NCBI GenBank assembly: GCA_903859715.1
Contig: CAIONS010000039.1
Coordinates: 1-52,640, forward strand
Length of the DNA: 52,640 nt
Reading direction: 5' to 3'
Origin: an uncultured Opitutia bacterium
GTDB lineage: Bacteria > Verrucomicrobiota > Verrucomicrobiia > Opitutales > Opitutaceae
Shown piece by piece: positions 27,483 to 35,362 of the stretch. The notes beneath the pieces are model-generated. The model saw only the letters and a program-made list of their open reading frames with translations, had not been told where the DNA came from and did no database searches. Numbering within the stretch: the stretch's first letter is position 1; each line of letters begins with the position of its first letter. A program made the translations under genes and the position numbers.

Positions 27483-30176
27483 TTATCCCGTCACGGTTTT
27501 CAAAACCTTCCCGAGATCCGCCACCCGGTAGGGCTTCGTGAGGTAGCCGCAGAAGCCGAGCTCGAGGAACTTGCGGGCCATGTCGTCGTTGTCGTAGCCG
27601 CTGGACACGATGGCGCGGATGTCGGGGTCGAGTTCGCGCAGGGCCTTGAAGGTTTCCTCGCCGCCCATGCCGCCGACGACGCTGATGTCCATGATGACGG
27701 CGTCGTAGGGCCGGCCGATGTTGAGGTAGCGCTTGTAGAATGTGATCGCCTCCTCGCCGTTCTTCGCGAGGTCGAACTTGTAGTCCAGGCTCTTGAGCAT
27801 CGTGGCCGTGATGGACGTGATCTTCGGGTCGTCGTCCATGAACAGCACGCGGCCGGTGCCGAAGCGGAGGGAGGCGGCGCGGCGGGCCTTGGCCTCGACG
27901 GGCTGGTCGGCGTGCGGCAGGTAGACGGTGAACGCCGTGCCGACGCCGAGCGCGGTATCAAGGCCGATCTGGCCGCCGTGCCGGCGGACAATGGAGAGCA
28001 CGGTCGCGAGGCCGAGGCCGGTGCCGTGCTTCTTGGTGGTAAAGAACGGGTCGAAAATTTTTGCGACGTGCTCGGGCTTGATGCCGCTGCCGTTGTCGCG
28101 TACCTCGAACTCCACGTACTCACCGGCGTGGAGCGGCGAGACCTGGCCCTCGGCCAGCGTGATGTTGTGGGCGGTCAGCTGGAGGCGGGCCTGATGCGGC
28201 GGAGGCGGCATGGCCTGCAGGGCGTTGACGACGAGATTCTGGAAGACCTGCAGCATCTGCGCGCGGTCGACGAGCACGGGCGCTGTGCCCTCCGCCACCT
28301 CGACGGTGACGACGGCGGTCGAGCCCGCGGCGGCGATCTTGATGGTGTCGGCGAGGATTTCCTTCGGCGTCTGCACGATCTGTGTGCCGGAGCCGCCCTT
28401 GGCGAAGGTCAGGAGCTGGCGGGTCAGGCCCTTGGCGGCCATGCAGGCCTGCTCGCTGTCATCGAGCGAGGAGTAGTCGCGCGTGTCCTTGCCGAGCGAG
28501 ATGCCGCCCATGATCGTCGTGAGCAGGTTGTTGAAATCGTGCGCGATGCCGCCGGCGAGCAGGCCGAGCGACTCGAAGCGGTTGGCCTTCACGAGTTCCT
28601 CGGGCGTGAGGTTCATCTCGTTGGGATCGCGGAAAACGATGACGACGCCCATCGGCTTGCCCTCGGGGTTGAACGCTGCGCGGGCGGTCCAGACGATGGG
28701 GGTCGGCGCGATGCCCGCGAGATTGGCGACGAGGGAGTCGCTGTTGATCAGCGGCAGCGGCTGGTCGGCCGTGAGCGCCCGGTCGACAGGATCGTCGCCC
28801 GCCCGACCGCTCTCGCGGTGCACCACGCGAAAAATCTCGCTGGCGGGCTGGCCGCGGACCGAGTCGACGCTGCGGCAGAGCAGGCGCGCGGCGACGGCAT
28901 TCGCGAAGCTGATTTTCCCGTGGCCGTCGGCAATGATGACGCCCTCGGCGAGGGTGTTGAGCGTTTCGCCGACAAGACCCTCGGGCAGGCCGGCGGTGGC
29001 GGACGAGGCGAGCCCGGCGGGGATCGCACAGATGAAGCCGGTCAAGCGGGCGAGGTCACGCTTGCGGGTGAGCGTGCGGTGGGCACCCAGCAGCACGGTC
29101 ACGAGTTTGCCGGTCTTGTCCTGCAGCTGGACGGGAAGGACGAAGGAGGCCTGGCCGGGCGCGTGCTTGAGGAGCCAGACCTCGGGCCCGGAGGCGGCCT
29201 CCTCGGGCGGGAGGGCGGCGGTGAACGTGGCGAGCTCGGCCGCGCGTTCGTCCTCGCCCCAGCCGAGCAGTTTTTTCCACGCCGGCGAGTACCAGAAAAG
29301 TTTGGCGGCGAAATCGATTTCGAACGCGCCGAGCGGGCCGAGGCTGCTGAGTTCCTGGAGGCGCGTGTCGTTGGCGATGCTGATTTCCTCGAGCTCCTTG
29401 CGCTCCGTGATGTCGAGGTGGAGCCCGATGACGCGCTCGAGTTCGCCGCCGGCCCCGACGACCTGCAGGCCGATGCACTGGATCCACACCCAGTGGCCGA
29501 GCCGGTGTTTCATGCGGTACTCGACGCTGAACGGCCGCGCGCTCACGGCCAGTTTCTTGCCGAGCTGAGCGGGGGCGGCGCCGGAATCGTCGGGGTGAAT
29601 GAGCTGGCGCCAGTGGTCGAGCGTGTCGGGCAGCTCGGCGTCCGCGTAGCCGAGGATTTTTTTCCACGCGGGCGAGTAGTGGGCGCGGCCGGTCGCGAGA
29701 TTGAGGTCGAAGAAACCGGCGACGCCCTTTTCGGCGAGGAGCCGGAAGCTGGCATCGTCTCCGCCCGCGGGCGCGGTGGCCGTGACGGGCGGCAGGGCAG
29801 TGGCGAGGTAGCCGGAAGGGGCGCCGAGGGTTTTCTCGAGGCGCAGGAGCACATCGCGCGGGGTGCCGGAGCGGGGCTGGATCGCGAGGCGGGCGCTTTG
29901 GTCGAGCGCGGTCGCGAGGATGATTTCCCAGTTGGACTCGAGCCAGCCGGGTTCATTCGAGACGACGTCAAACTGGATCAGGCTGGCGAAATGTGCGCCG
30001 ACGAGTTCGCCCGGGCCGGCGCGCCAGAGGGCGTGGGCCGAGGCATTGGCGGCGGTGATCAGGCCGGCGTCGTCGAGCAACACGACCGCACAGGCACCCG
30101 GCGGAGCGGGCTGGTCGGGGGAAGTGGTGGACGGCGAGGACGTGGGCTGGCTCAAGGTTGGCCACTCTTTAGCCAA
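27483..30176 (-). CDS. PAS-domain hybrid sensor histidine kinase with C-terminal receiver
   Basis: An 897-residue soluble-looking kinase without clear membrane spans. From the N-terminus: a PAS-like segment (about 25-140), a PAS/PAC (about 145-265, ending GLHLDITERKELEE), another PAS (about 270-380) and a fourth (about 400-515, GVIIADGHGKISFAN). The phospho-acceptor box GGIAHDFNNLLTTIMG has His546. HATPase follows with N-box QNLVVNALQAMP and DNGSGI / GTGLGLATV. The C-terminal receiver has Asp830 (VIMDIS) and Lys881 (LTKPY). No response regulator or phosphotransfer gene is nearby. Its start lies inside the 3' end of hemH (25-nt overlap), suggesting co-expression. Confidence 0.93.
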   Translation of the reverse strand: MAKEWPTLSQPTSSPSTTSPDQPAPPGACAVVLLDDAGLITAANASAHALWRAGPGELVGAHFASLIQFDVVSNEPGWLESNWEIILATALDQSARLAIQPRSGTPRDVLLRLEKTLGAPSGYLATALPPVTATAPAGGDDASFRLLAEKGVAGFFDLNLATGRAHYSPAWKKILGYADAELPDTLDHWRQLIHPDDSGAAPAQLGKKLAVSARPFSVEYRMKHRLGHWVWIQCIGLQVVGAGGELERVIGLHLDITERKELEEISIANDTRLQELSSLGPLGAFEIDFAAKLFWYSPAWKKLLGWGEDERAAELATFTAALPPEEAASGPEVWLLKHAPGQASFVLPVQLQDKTGKLVTVLLGAHRTLTRKRDLARLTGFICAIPAGLASSATAGLPEGLVGETLNTLAEGVIIADGHGKISFANAVAARLLCRSVDSVRGQPASEIFRVVHRESGRAGDDPVDRALTADQPLPLINSDSLVANLAGIAPTPIVWTARAAFNPEGKPMGVVIVFRDPNEMNLTPEELVKANRFESLGLLAGGIAHDFNNLLTTIMGGISLGKDTRDYSSLDDSEQACMAAKGLTRQLLTFAKGGSGTQIVQTPKEILADTIKIAAAGSTAVVTVEVAEGTAPVLVDRAQMLQVFQNLVVNALQAMPPPPHQARLQLTAHNITLAEGQVSPLHAGEYVEFEVRDNGSGIKPEHVAKIFDPFFTTKKHGTGLGLATVLSIVRRHGGQIGLDTALGVGTAFTVYLPHADQPVEAKARRAASLRFGTGRVLFMDDDPKITSITATMLKSLDYKFDLAKNGEEAITFYKRYLNIGRPYDAVIMDISVVGGMGGEETFKALRELDPDIRAIVSSGYDNDDMARKFLELGFCGYLTKPYRVADLGKVLKTVTG

Positions 30177-31186
30177 CCTTGCGTCCGCTTGGCGAGAAAA
30201 TCGATGAAGGCCGGATGATCATTGAGGCAGGGAATCTGTTGGAACGACTCGCCGCCGGCGGCGAGAAACGTGGCGCGACCCTGCTGCTGGATCTCCTCGA
30301 GCGTCTCGAGGCAGTCGGCGGTGAAGGCCGGGCAGAGAACCAGCAGGCGCTTCACCCCGGATTGAGGTAGGCGGGCCAGTTCCAGGTCGGTGAACGGCGT
30401 GAGCCACGGTTCGCCGGCCAGCCGCGACTGGAAGGAGACGGAATGCCGGCCCGGCGCGAGGCCGGCGCGCGCGACGAAGGCGCGCGTGGTGGCGAGACAC
30501 TGCGAGCGGTAGCACGTGGCGTGGGCGGGCGAGCAGGTCGTGCAGCAGTCGGGAACGGTGAGGCAGTGCGCGTGGGACGAGTCGGCCTTGCGCATGTGCC
30601 GCTGCGGCAGCCCATGATAAGAGAACAGGACATGGTCGTGCGGTTGCGCGAGGAACGGTGCGGCCACGGCATGAAGGGCGTCGATGTAAACGGGATCGTT
30701 AAAAAACGGCTGCACGGTGGTCACGCGCAGGGCGGGCGCCTGCTTCGCGACCTCCTCCATCACGCGGACCACGACGGTTTCCCACGAGGACATCGCGTAG
30801 TGCGGGTATTGGGGGAACAGCAGCAGTTCCCCGATGCCGTCGGCGACGATCTGGCCGACGACTGAGGCGACCGAGGGACGGCCGTAGCGCATGGCGAGAT
30901 AGACGGGCGTTTCGGCGCCGAGGGTGGAGGCCAGTTGGTCGCGCACCCGGCCGGAGGTGACGACGAGCGGCGAGCCTTCCTTCGTCCAGACCTGCTCATA
31001 GGCATGGGCGGATTTTTTCGGCCGCGTGCGCAGGATGATGCCCTCGAGCAGGAGCCAGCGGGCGGGCGCGGGCACATCGAGCACGCGCCCGTCGCCCAGG
31101 AATTCGCGCAGATAGCGGCGGACGTCGGGTACGGCCGTGGAGTCAGGCGAACCGAGGTTGACGAGGAGAACGGCGCGTTTGGACAT
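30152..31186 (-). CDS. hemH: Ferrochelatase
   Basis: Inserts ferrous iron into a porphyrin in haem synthesis; 344 residues. Family blocks: AVLLVNLGSPD at the start, YGRPSVASVV, LLLFPQYPHYAMSSWE, the active-site His in SYHGLPQRH, and DCLETLEEI with the catalytic Glu. Between them lies a cysteine-rich stretch (HCLTVPDCCTTC, then CYRSQC), similar to ferrochelatases that carry an internal [2Fe-2S] cluster. Cluster binding is inference. The 3' end overlaps the sensor kinase. hemB is elsewhere in this window (48.5 kb). Confidence 0.95.
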   Translation of the reverse strand: MSKRAVLLVNLGSPDSTAVPDVRRYLREFLGDGRVLDVPAPARWLLLEGIILRTRPKKSAHAYEQVWTKEGSPLVVTSGRVRDQLASTLGAETPVYLAMRYGRPSVASVVGQIVADGIGELLLFPQYPHYAMSSWETVVVRVMEEVAKQAPALRVTTVQPFFNDPVYIDALHAVAAPFLAQPHDHVLFSYHGLPQRHMRKADSSHAHCLTVPDCCTTCSPAHATCYRSQCLATTRAFVARAGLAPGRHSVSFQSRLAGEPWLTPFTDLELARLPQSGVKRLLVLCPAFTADCLETLEEIQQQGRATFLAAGGESFQQIPCLNDHPAFIDFLAKRTQGWLKSGQP

Positions 31187-31252
31187 GCGCCGGAATTGGT
31201 CGGGAGTTTTCCGACGAAGTCAAACGAAGGCCCGGACCAGCGGGTTTGATTG

Positions 31253-31393
31253 GCGGGTAGGATGTGAACGGTCCATTATGAAGGTTCGCGAAACGGTGAA
31301 ATCCGTGTCATGAGTGACCGGCTGTCCGGCGCGGGTGACTTTAGACTTTTATCCGTGGCCATCCCTGTCATCCGTGGTTTTCCTGATTCACAC
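31253..31393. other. Divergent hemH/gpmI intergenic region with repeat-like text
   Basis: The 31187-31393 gap lies between divergent genes and must contain their promoters. Text such as ATCCGTGTCATGAGTGACCG (31300-31319) and CATCCCTGTCATCCGTGGTT (31360-31379) forms loosely repeated ATCCGTG units, but I could not define a clean inverted repeat. No small gene is evident. Confidence 0.35.
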
Positions 31394-32989
31394 ATGAGCA
31401 CACCGCGTCCGCCCGTTCTCCTCGTTATCCGTGATGGCTGGGGCAAGAATCCCGATCCTTCGCAGGACAAATTCAACGCCGTCTTCCTCGCGAAGAAAGC
31501 CTGTGATGACGCCCTGCAGGCGAAGTACCCGCACACGCTGATCGCCGCGAGCGGGCTCGATGTCGGCCTGCCGGACGGGCAGATGGGCAATTCCGAGGTC
31601 GGCCATGAAAACATCGGCGCGGGCCGCATTGTGGATCAGGAGCTGGTGCGGCTGAACAAACTGTTTTCCGAAAAGCAGCTCGCGGTGAATCCGGTCTGGC
31701 ACGCGGTGGTGGCGCGCGTGAAGTCATCGCCGACGGCCAAGCTGCACCTCATGGGCATCGTCTCCGACGGCGGCGTGCACGGCATGCTGGAGCATCTCTA
31801 TGGAATTTTGCGGCAGGCGAAGGAGGACGGCCTTACGTCGAAGCAGGTGTTCATCCACGGATTCACGGACGGGCGTGACACGGCGCCGCAAAGCGGGCTC
31901 GGCTTCATCCAGCAAGTGGAGGCGAAGTGTCGCGAGATCGGTGTCGGCACGATTGCGACGGTGTGCGGCCGGTTCTGGGCGATGGACCGCGACAACCGCT
32001 GGGAGCGCGTGCAGCAGGCCTACGACATGCTGACGGGCCGCAAGGCCGGAGCCACGGCGAAGAGCGCGGAGGCCGCGGTGCAGCATTATTACGAGCATCC
32101 CCTGAGCGAGACGCAGAAGGGCGACGAGTTTGTGCCGGCGACGACGATCACGGGTCCCGACGGCCGGCCGCTCGCGACGATCGGAAACGGTGACGCTGTG
32201 CTGTTCTACAACTACCGCGGCGACCGTCCGCGCGAGATCACGCGGGCGTTCGTGATGGATGATTTCAAGGGCTTCGACCGCGGCCCGAAGCTCGATCTCT
32301 ACTATGCGACGATGACCGAGTACGAGGCCGGCCTGCCGGTGCATGTGATCTCAGGCAAGCCGGAGCAGTTGAAAAACATCCTCGGGCAGGTCGTGAGTGA
32401 CGCGGGCATCGCGCAGTTCCGCTGTGCGGAAACGGAGAAGAACCCGCACGTGACGTTTTTCTTCAATAACTACCGCAGTACGCCGTTTCCGGGCGAGGAA
32501 CGCGCATGTCCGCCGAGCCCGAAGGTGCCGACCTATGACATGCAGCCCGAGATGTCCGCTGCCGAGGTGACGCGGCTGACGAAGGAGGCGATTCTCTCCG
32601 GCAAGTACGGACTGGTCGTTGTGAACTACGCGAACCCTGACATGGTCGGTCATACGGGTTCGCTGCCGGCCGCGATCAAAGCCGTGGAAGCCACGGATCA
32701 CGGAGTGGGGGAGTTGCTTGCCGCGCTCGCTACGAAGGACGGCAAGGCCGTGATCTGCGCCGACCACGGCAACGCCGAGCAGATGTGGGACCCGGTGCAC
32801 AACGTGCCGCACACGTCGCATACGCTGAACCTCGTCGAGGTCTTTGTGGTCGGTGCCGGCCTCGTCGCGGGCAAGACCAGGATGCGCACGGGCGGCCGGC
32901 TGGCGGACATCGCGCCGACGCTGCTGGCGCTGATGGGCCTGCCGAAGCCGGTGGAGATGACCGGGCAGAATCTGGTGCTGCCGGGTTGA
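31394..32989 (+). CDS. gpmI: 2,3-bisphosphoglycerate-independent phosphoglycerate mutase
   Basis: Glycolytic enzyme that interconverts 3- and 2-phosphoglycerate with two metal ions. The protein has 531 residues. Metal ligand Asp14 is in VLLVIRDGWG and the catalytic Ser67 is in GQMGNSEVGHENIGAGR. Further blocks are FTDGRDTAPQSG, TVCGRFWAMDRDNRWER, FFNNYRSTPFPGEER and ICADHGNAEQM, the C-terminal metal site. ATG 31394 gives MSTPRPPVLLVIRDGWG; the in-frame upstream extension is repeat-like. Confidence 0.95.
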   Translation: MSTPRPPVLLVIRDGWGKNPDPSQDKFNAVFLAKKACDDALQAKYPHTLIAASGLDVGLPDGQMGNSEVGHENIGAGRIVDQELVRLNKLFSEKQLAVNPVWHAVVARVKSSPTAKLHLMGIVSDGGVHGMLEHLYGILRQAKEDGLTSKQVFIHGFTDGRDTAPQSGLGFIQQVEAKCREIGVGTIATVCGRFWAMDRDNRWERVQQAYDMLTGRKAGATAKSAEAAVQHYYEHPLSETQKGDEFVPATTITGPDGRPLATIGNGDAVLFYNYRGDRPREITRAFVMDDFKGFDRGPKLDLYYATMTEYEAGLPVHVISGKPEQLKNILGQVVSDAGIAQFRCAETEKNPHVTFFFNNYRSTPFPGEERACPPSPKVPTYDMQPEMSAAEVTRLTKEAILSGKYGLVVVNYANPDMVGHTGSLPAAIKAVEATDHGVGELLAALATKDGKAVICADHGNAEQMWDPVHNVPHTSHTLNLVEVFVVGAGLVAGKTRMRTGGRLADIAPTLLALMGLPKPVEMTGQNLVLPG

Positions 32990-32999
32990 GAGGATGCCC

Positions 33000-33122
33000 G
33001 GGCGAACACCGAACCTTCAACTTTGAACATCGAACTTCGAAGCCAGCTTCCTCACGTCGGCTGCTACTGTCGGCCGCGCGCTGGATGTTCAGTGTTCGAA
33101 GTTGAATGTTCGATGTTCGCCC
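33000..33122. repeat. Inverted repeat (GTTCGATGTTCGCCC family) containing half a GTAGCAG element
   Basis: Outer arms 33000-33041 (GGGCGAACACCGAACC…GAACTTCGAA) and 33088-33122 (…TTCGATGTTCGCCC) are complementary with small gaps. Inside, 33043-33067 (CCAGCTTCCTCACGTCGGCT…) is one arm of the GTAGCAGCCGACGT family without its partner, so this is a nested and partly decayed insertion. Confidence 0.7.
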
Positions 33123-33138
33123 GCCGCCGCGAAGAACC

Positions 33139-33636
33139 ATGAGCCGTCTCCCTGTTCTCCTCGTGATAACCCTGCTCGGCACGCTGCCGGCCGCAGTGCG
33201 GGCGCAGAGCCTCTGGCCGGGCACGGTCGCGGGCATGACCGTCGACCAGGTCCAGCGGGAGTTTCCGGCGGCGCACGTGCCGGAAGCCCCGACCGAATTG
33301 CCCAATGACCGCGGGGTGGAGTTGCTGGAACTCGATGAGGCGGTTGTCGCCGGCCACACGTTCACGGTGAGGTTTTTTTTCAAGGAGCGGCTGCTCTCGC
33401 ATGTGGCGCTGGGCGAGACGGGCGAAATTCCGGCGAAGGAATTTGAGAAATTCCGGATTCTCCTGCGCGGGAAATACGGCCTGGAATACTCCACGCTCAG
33501 CTCGGAGTATATCCAGGTTACGTGGCAGGCGGTCAAAACCGTCATCCGGCTGTCGTGGGCACCGCAGGGGCACGGGGTGGCCACGCTGATCATCAGTTAC
33601 GAAGCCCCGATTCTCAAGGAGACCGACCGACTATGA
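33139..33636 (+). CDS. Small secreted protein of unknown function
   Basis: A 165-residue protein I do not recognize. An N-terminal signal peptide (RLPVLLVITLLGTLPAAVRA, cleavage before QS) indicates export to the periplasm. The mature part contains GMTVDQVQREFPAAHVPEAP, a pattern resembling small periplasmic proteins whose helix-strand units track substrate levels, but this is only an impression. Hydrophobic strands alternate with charged turns to the C-terminus. The last codons overlap the start of the next gene by ATGA. ATG 33139 is chosen for the signal peptide. Confidence 0.72.
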   Translation: MSRLPVLLVITLLGTLPAAVRAQSLWPGTVAGMTVDQVQREFPAAHVPEAPTELPNDRGVELLELDEAVVAGHTFTVRFFFKERLLSHVALGETGEIPAKEFEKFRILLRGKYGLEYSTLSSEYIQVTWQAVKTVIRLSWAPQGHGVATLIISYEAPILKETDRL

Positions 33637-33800
33637 ACTACACGGATGCCAATGGCGACCTGACCCTCGAATGTGATCCGGCGGCGGATGTGATCCGGCT
33701 CAAGGCCGTGGCGACGTTTGACGACCCTATCGAGCTCTCGGCGGACGCCGCGCGTGAACTCGCGCAGCAGCTGCTCCGGTTGGCGGATGAGATCGATTGA
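33633..33800 (+). CDS. Small 55-residue acidic protein, unknown function
   Basis: Encodes MNYTDANGDLTLECDPAADV and ends ELAQQLLRLADEID. It begins with an ATGA overlap on the stop of the preceding secreted-protein gene, which supports a real translated gene. The sequence suggests a short beta-rich part followed by a helix, without signal peptide or membrane segment. I do not recognize a family. The strong coupling suggests a joint role with the upstream gene. Confidence 0.6.
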   Translation: MNYTDANGDLTLECDPAADVIRLKAVATFDDPIELSADAARELAQQLLRLADEID

Positions 33801-33846
33801 ACAGGAGCGGACTGTTTTACCCGCGAATGGCCGCAAATTGACCCGA

Positions 33847-34992
33847 ATGAAAACATATGCCCGGCGGATCTCCTTTCTGGTGCTTTGGCTGGCAGTCTTC
33901 ATCGGCGGCGTGAGTCTGACCGTGGTGCATGGCCAGACTGCTCCGGCGGTTGGCTCGCTGGTGATCCAGTGCCCGATGGCCTGTCGCATTTCCATTCCGG
34001 GTCTGGGCGTGAAGGACGACGCGCCCAAGGATCATCTCCAGCTGGCCAGTGTGCCCGCCGGGACTTACACCGCAACGTTCAGTGCCTTCAACCGGCAGCT
34101 GGCACATACGTTTGTCATCACCGCGGGGCAGGCGACGCGGTTCGTTGTGAACATTGCCCAAGGCAAGGTGAAGGAGCTTGGTCCGGACTCAGTCGCCGCC
34201 GCCCAACCCGCGGGCCCGGCACCGGCATCCCCGGATCTTGGAAAGACCGCCAGCAAGGAATATCCCCTGTCCGCCCCGCGCTACGTCATCCCCGAGATCG
34301 GGATCACGATGATCGCGGTCCCACCTGCGAGTTTCATCATGGGCACGGACCTAGGCAACAAGATCGAGCGGCCGCCCATGAGGGTCACCCTTACCCGCCG
34401 GTACTGGCTGAGCCAAACGGAAGTTACGCAGTCGCAGTGGCTGGCTCTGATGGAAACCAACCCTTCCAAGGAGGCGGTTCCGGACCGGCCGGTGGTGAAC
34501 GTCTCATGGATTGATGCCATGGAGTTCTGTCAGCGTTTGACGAGGCACGAGCGGTCCGTGGGACACCTGCCCGAGGGCTATTTCTATATCCTGCCGTTCG
34601 AGGCGCAGTGGGAATACGCCTGTCTCGCCGGTGGGGAGGGTCGCCTGGAAGATGAGCTCAAGCACATTGGCTGGTATCAGGCGAACAGCGGTGGCCATGA
34701 CCACCCGGTGGGCCAGCTGGCCCCGAATGCCTGGGGCTTCCAGGACATGCGCGGCAACGTGGCCGAATGGTGCTTCGACTGGCTGGGCACCTATCCCGGA
34801 GGCATGACAGCCGATTATGCCGGGCCGGCGACCGGCACGCAACGGGTCATCCGGGGCGGAGCCTACGACATGATCGCCTTCTGCTGCCGGGCTTCCTATC
34901 GCAGCGGTGAGGAGCCGGCGAAAACTCATCCCAATGTCGGCTTTCGTGTCGCCCTGTTTTCGCTGCCGCCGAAAGCGGACAAGGGGAAGTGA
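33847..34992 (+). CDS. Secreted PEGA-like / SUMF1-type (formylglycine-generating enzyme fold) protein
   Basis: A 381-residue exported protein (signal-anchor region RRISFLVLWLAVFIGGVSLT, cleavage near VHGQ). Residues ~35-110 look like a PEGA-type surface domain (GSLVIQCPMACRISIPG, VPAGTYTATFSAF). From ~150 a SUMF1/EgtB-type domain: MIAVPPASFIMGTDLGNK, YWLSQTEVTQSQWLALM, NVSWIDAMEFCQRL, AQWEYACLAGGE, MRGNVAEWCFDWLG, VIRGGAYDMIAFCCRASYRS and NVGFRVAL. The FGE catalytic cysteine pair in the GGSY-Cys context is not conserved, so it is more likely a structural or binding member than a sulfatase-maturing enzyme. ATG 33847 is selected; upstream codons are not conserved-looking. Confidence 0.83.
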   Translation: MKTYARRISFLVLWLAVFIGGVSLTVVHGQTAPAVGSLVIQCPMACRISIPGLGVKDDAPKDHLQLASVPAGTYTATFSAFNRQLAHTFVITAGQATRFVVNIAQGKVKELGPDSVAAAQPAGPAPASPDLGKTASKEYPLSAPRYVIPEIGITMIAVPPASFIMGTDLGNKIERPPMRVTLTRRYWLSQTEVTQSQWLALMETNPSKEAVPDRPVVNVSWIDAMEFCQRLTRHERSVGHLPEGYFYILPFEAQWEYACLAGGEGRLEDELKHIGWYQANSGGHDHPVGQLAPNAWGFQDMRGNVAEWCFDWLGTYPGGMTADYAGPATGTQRVIRGGAYDMIAFCCRASYRSGEEPAKTHPNVGFRVALFSLPPKADKGK

Positions 34993-35010
34993 GGGCGGGC
35001 TCGCGCAGCG

Positions 35011-35265
35011 GGTAGCAACCGAAGTCAGGAGGCTGGTTCAAGCCGCTTCCGAAGTACCGGCCGGAATGTTTTGGCCACAAAGAGGCACAAGGGCTCGAAG
35101 ACTCCGAATCGAATCTCCCGCGCGCCTATAGGCGCAATGGAGACTCATAAGCAGACGCAGATCTCTTGTGCCTTTTTGTGGCATCCCTTCAGGGTGAGGG
35201 CTCGGATATGTTGGGCTCTTCCGTCTTCACCATTCCAAACTCAGCCTCCTGACGTCGGCTGCTAC
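35011..35265. repeat. Inverted repeat, GTAGCAGCCGACGT family, interrupted by another element
   Basis: Left arm 35011-35038 (GGTAGCAACCGAAGTCAGGA…) and right arm 35238-35265 (…CCTGACGTCGGCTGCTAC). Between them lies a complete GGCCACAAAAAGGCAC-family element (35071-35187). The whole 34993-35362 gap is thus repeat material plus ~100 nt in front of aspS in which I see no distinct signal. Confidence 0.85.
35071..35187. repeat. Long palindromic element, GGCCACAAAAAGGCAC family, copy 3 (nested)
   Basis: Begins TTGGCCACAAAGAGGCACAA and ends CTTGTGCCTTTTTGTGGCAT. The central GCGCCTATAGGCGC is at 35122-35135. The left half has CTCCCGCGCGCC and the right half GCGCAATGGAGACTC. It is inserted between the arms of the 35011-35265 element. 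Confidence 0.87.
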
Positions 35266-35362
35266 TGGCTTATGCCCCGGTATGCCGCGGCATGACCGAA
35301 ATTCTATTTGCCCGCGGGGCCGGCGCTCCGCTTAGCTCTCCCGTTCCTCCCGGAACTTTCCC

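Noticed and set aside
27912-30218. Long plus-strand open frame opposite the sensor kinase
   Set aside because: Low-complexity Arg/Gly/Glu-rich translation; all conserved motifs (H-box, HATPase, receiver) are on the minus strand.
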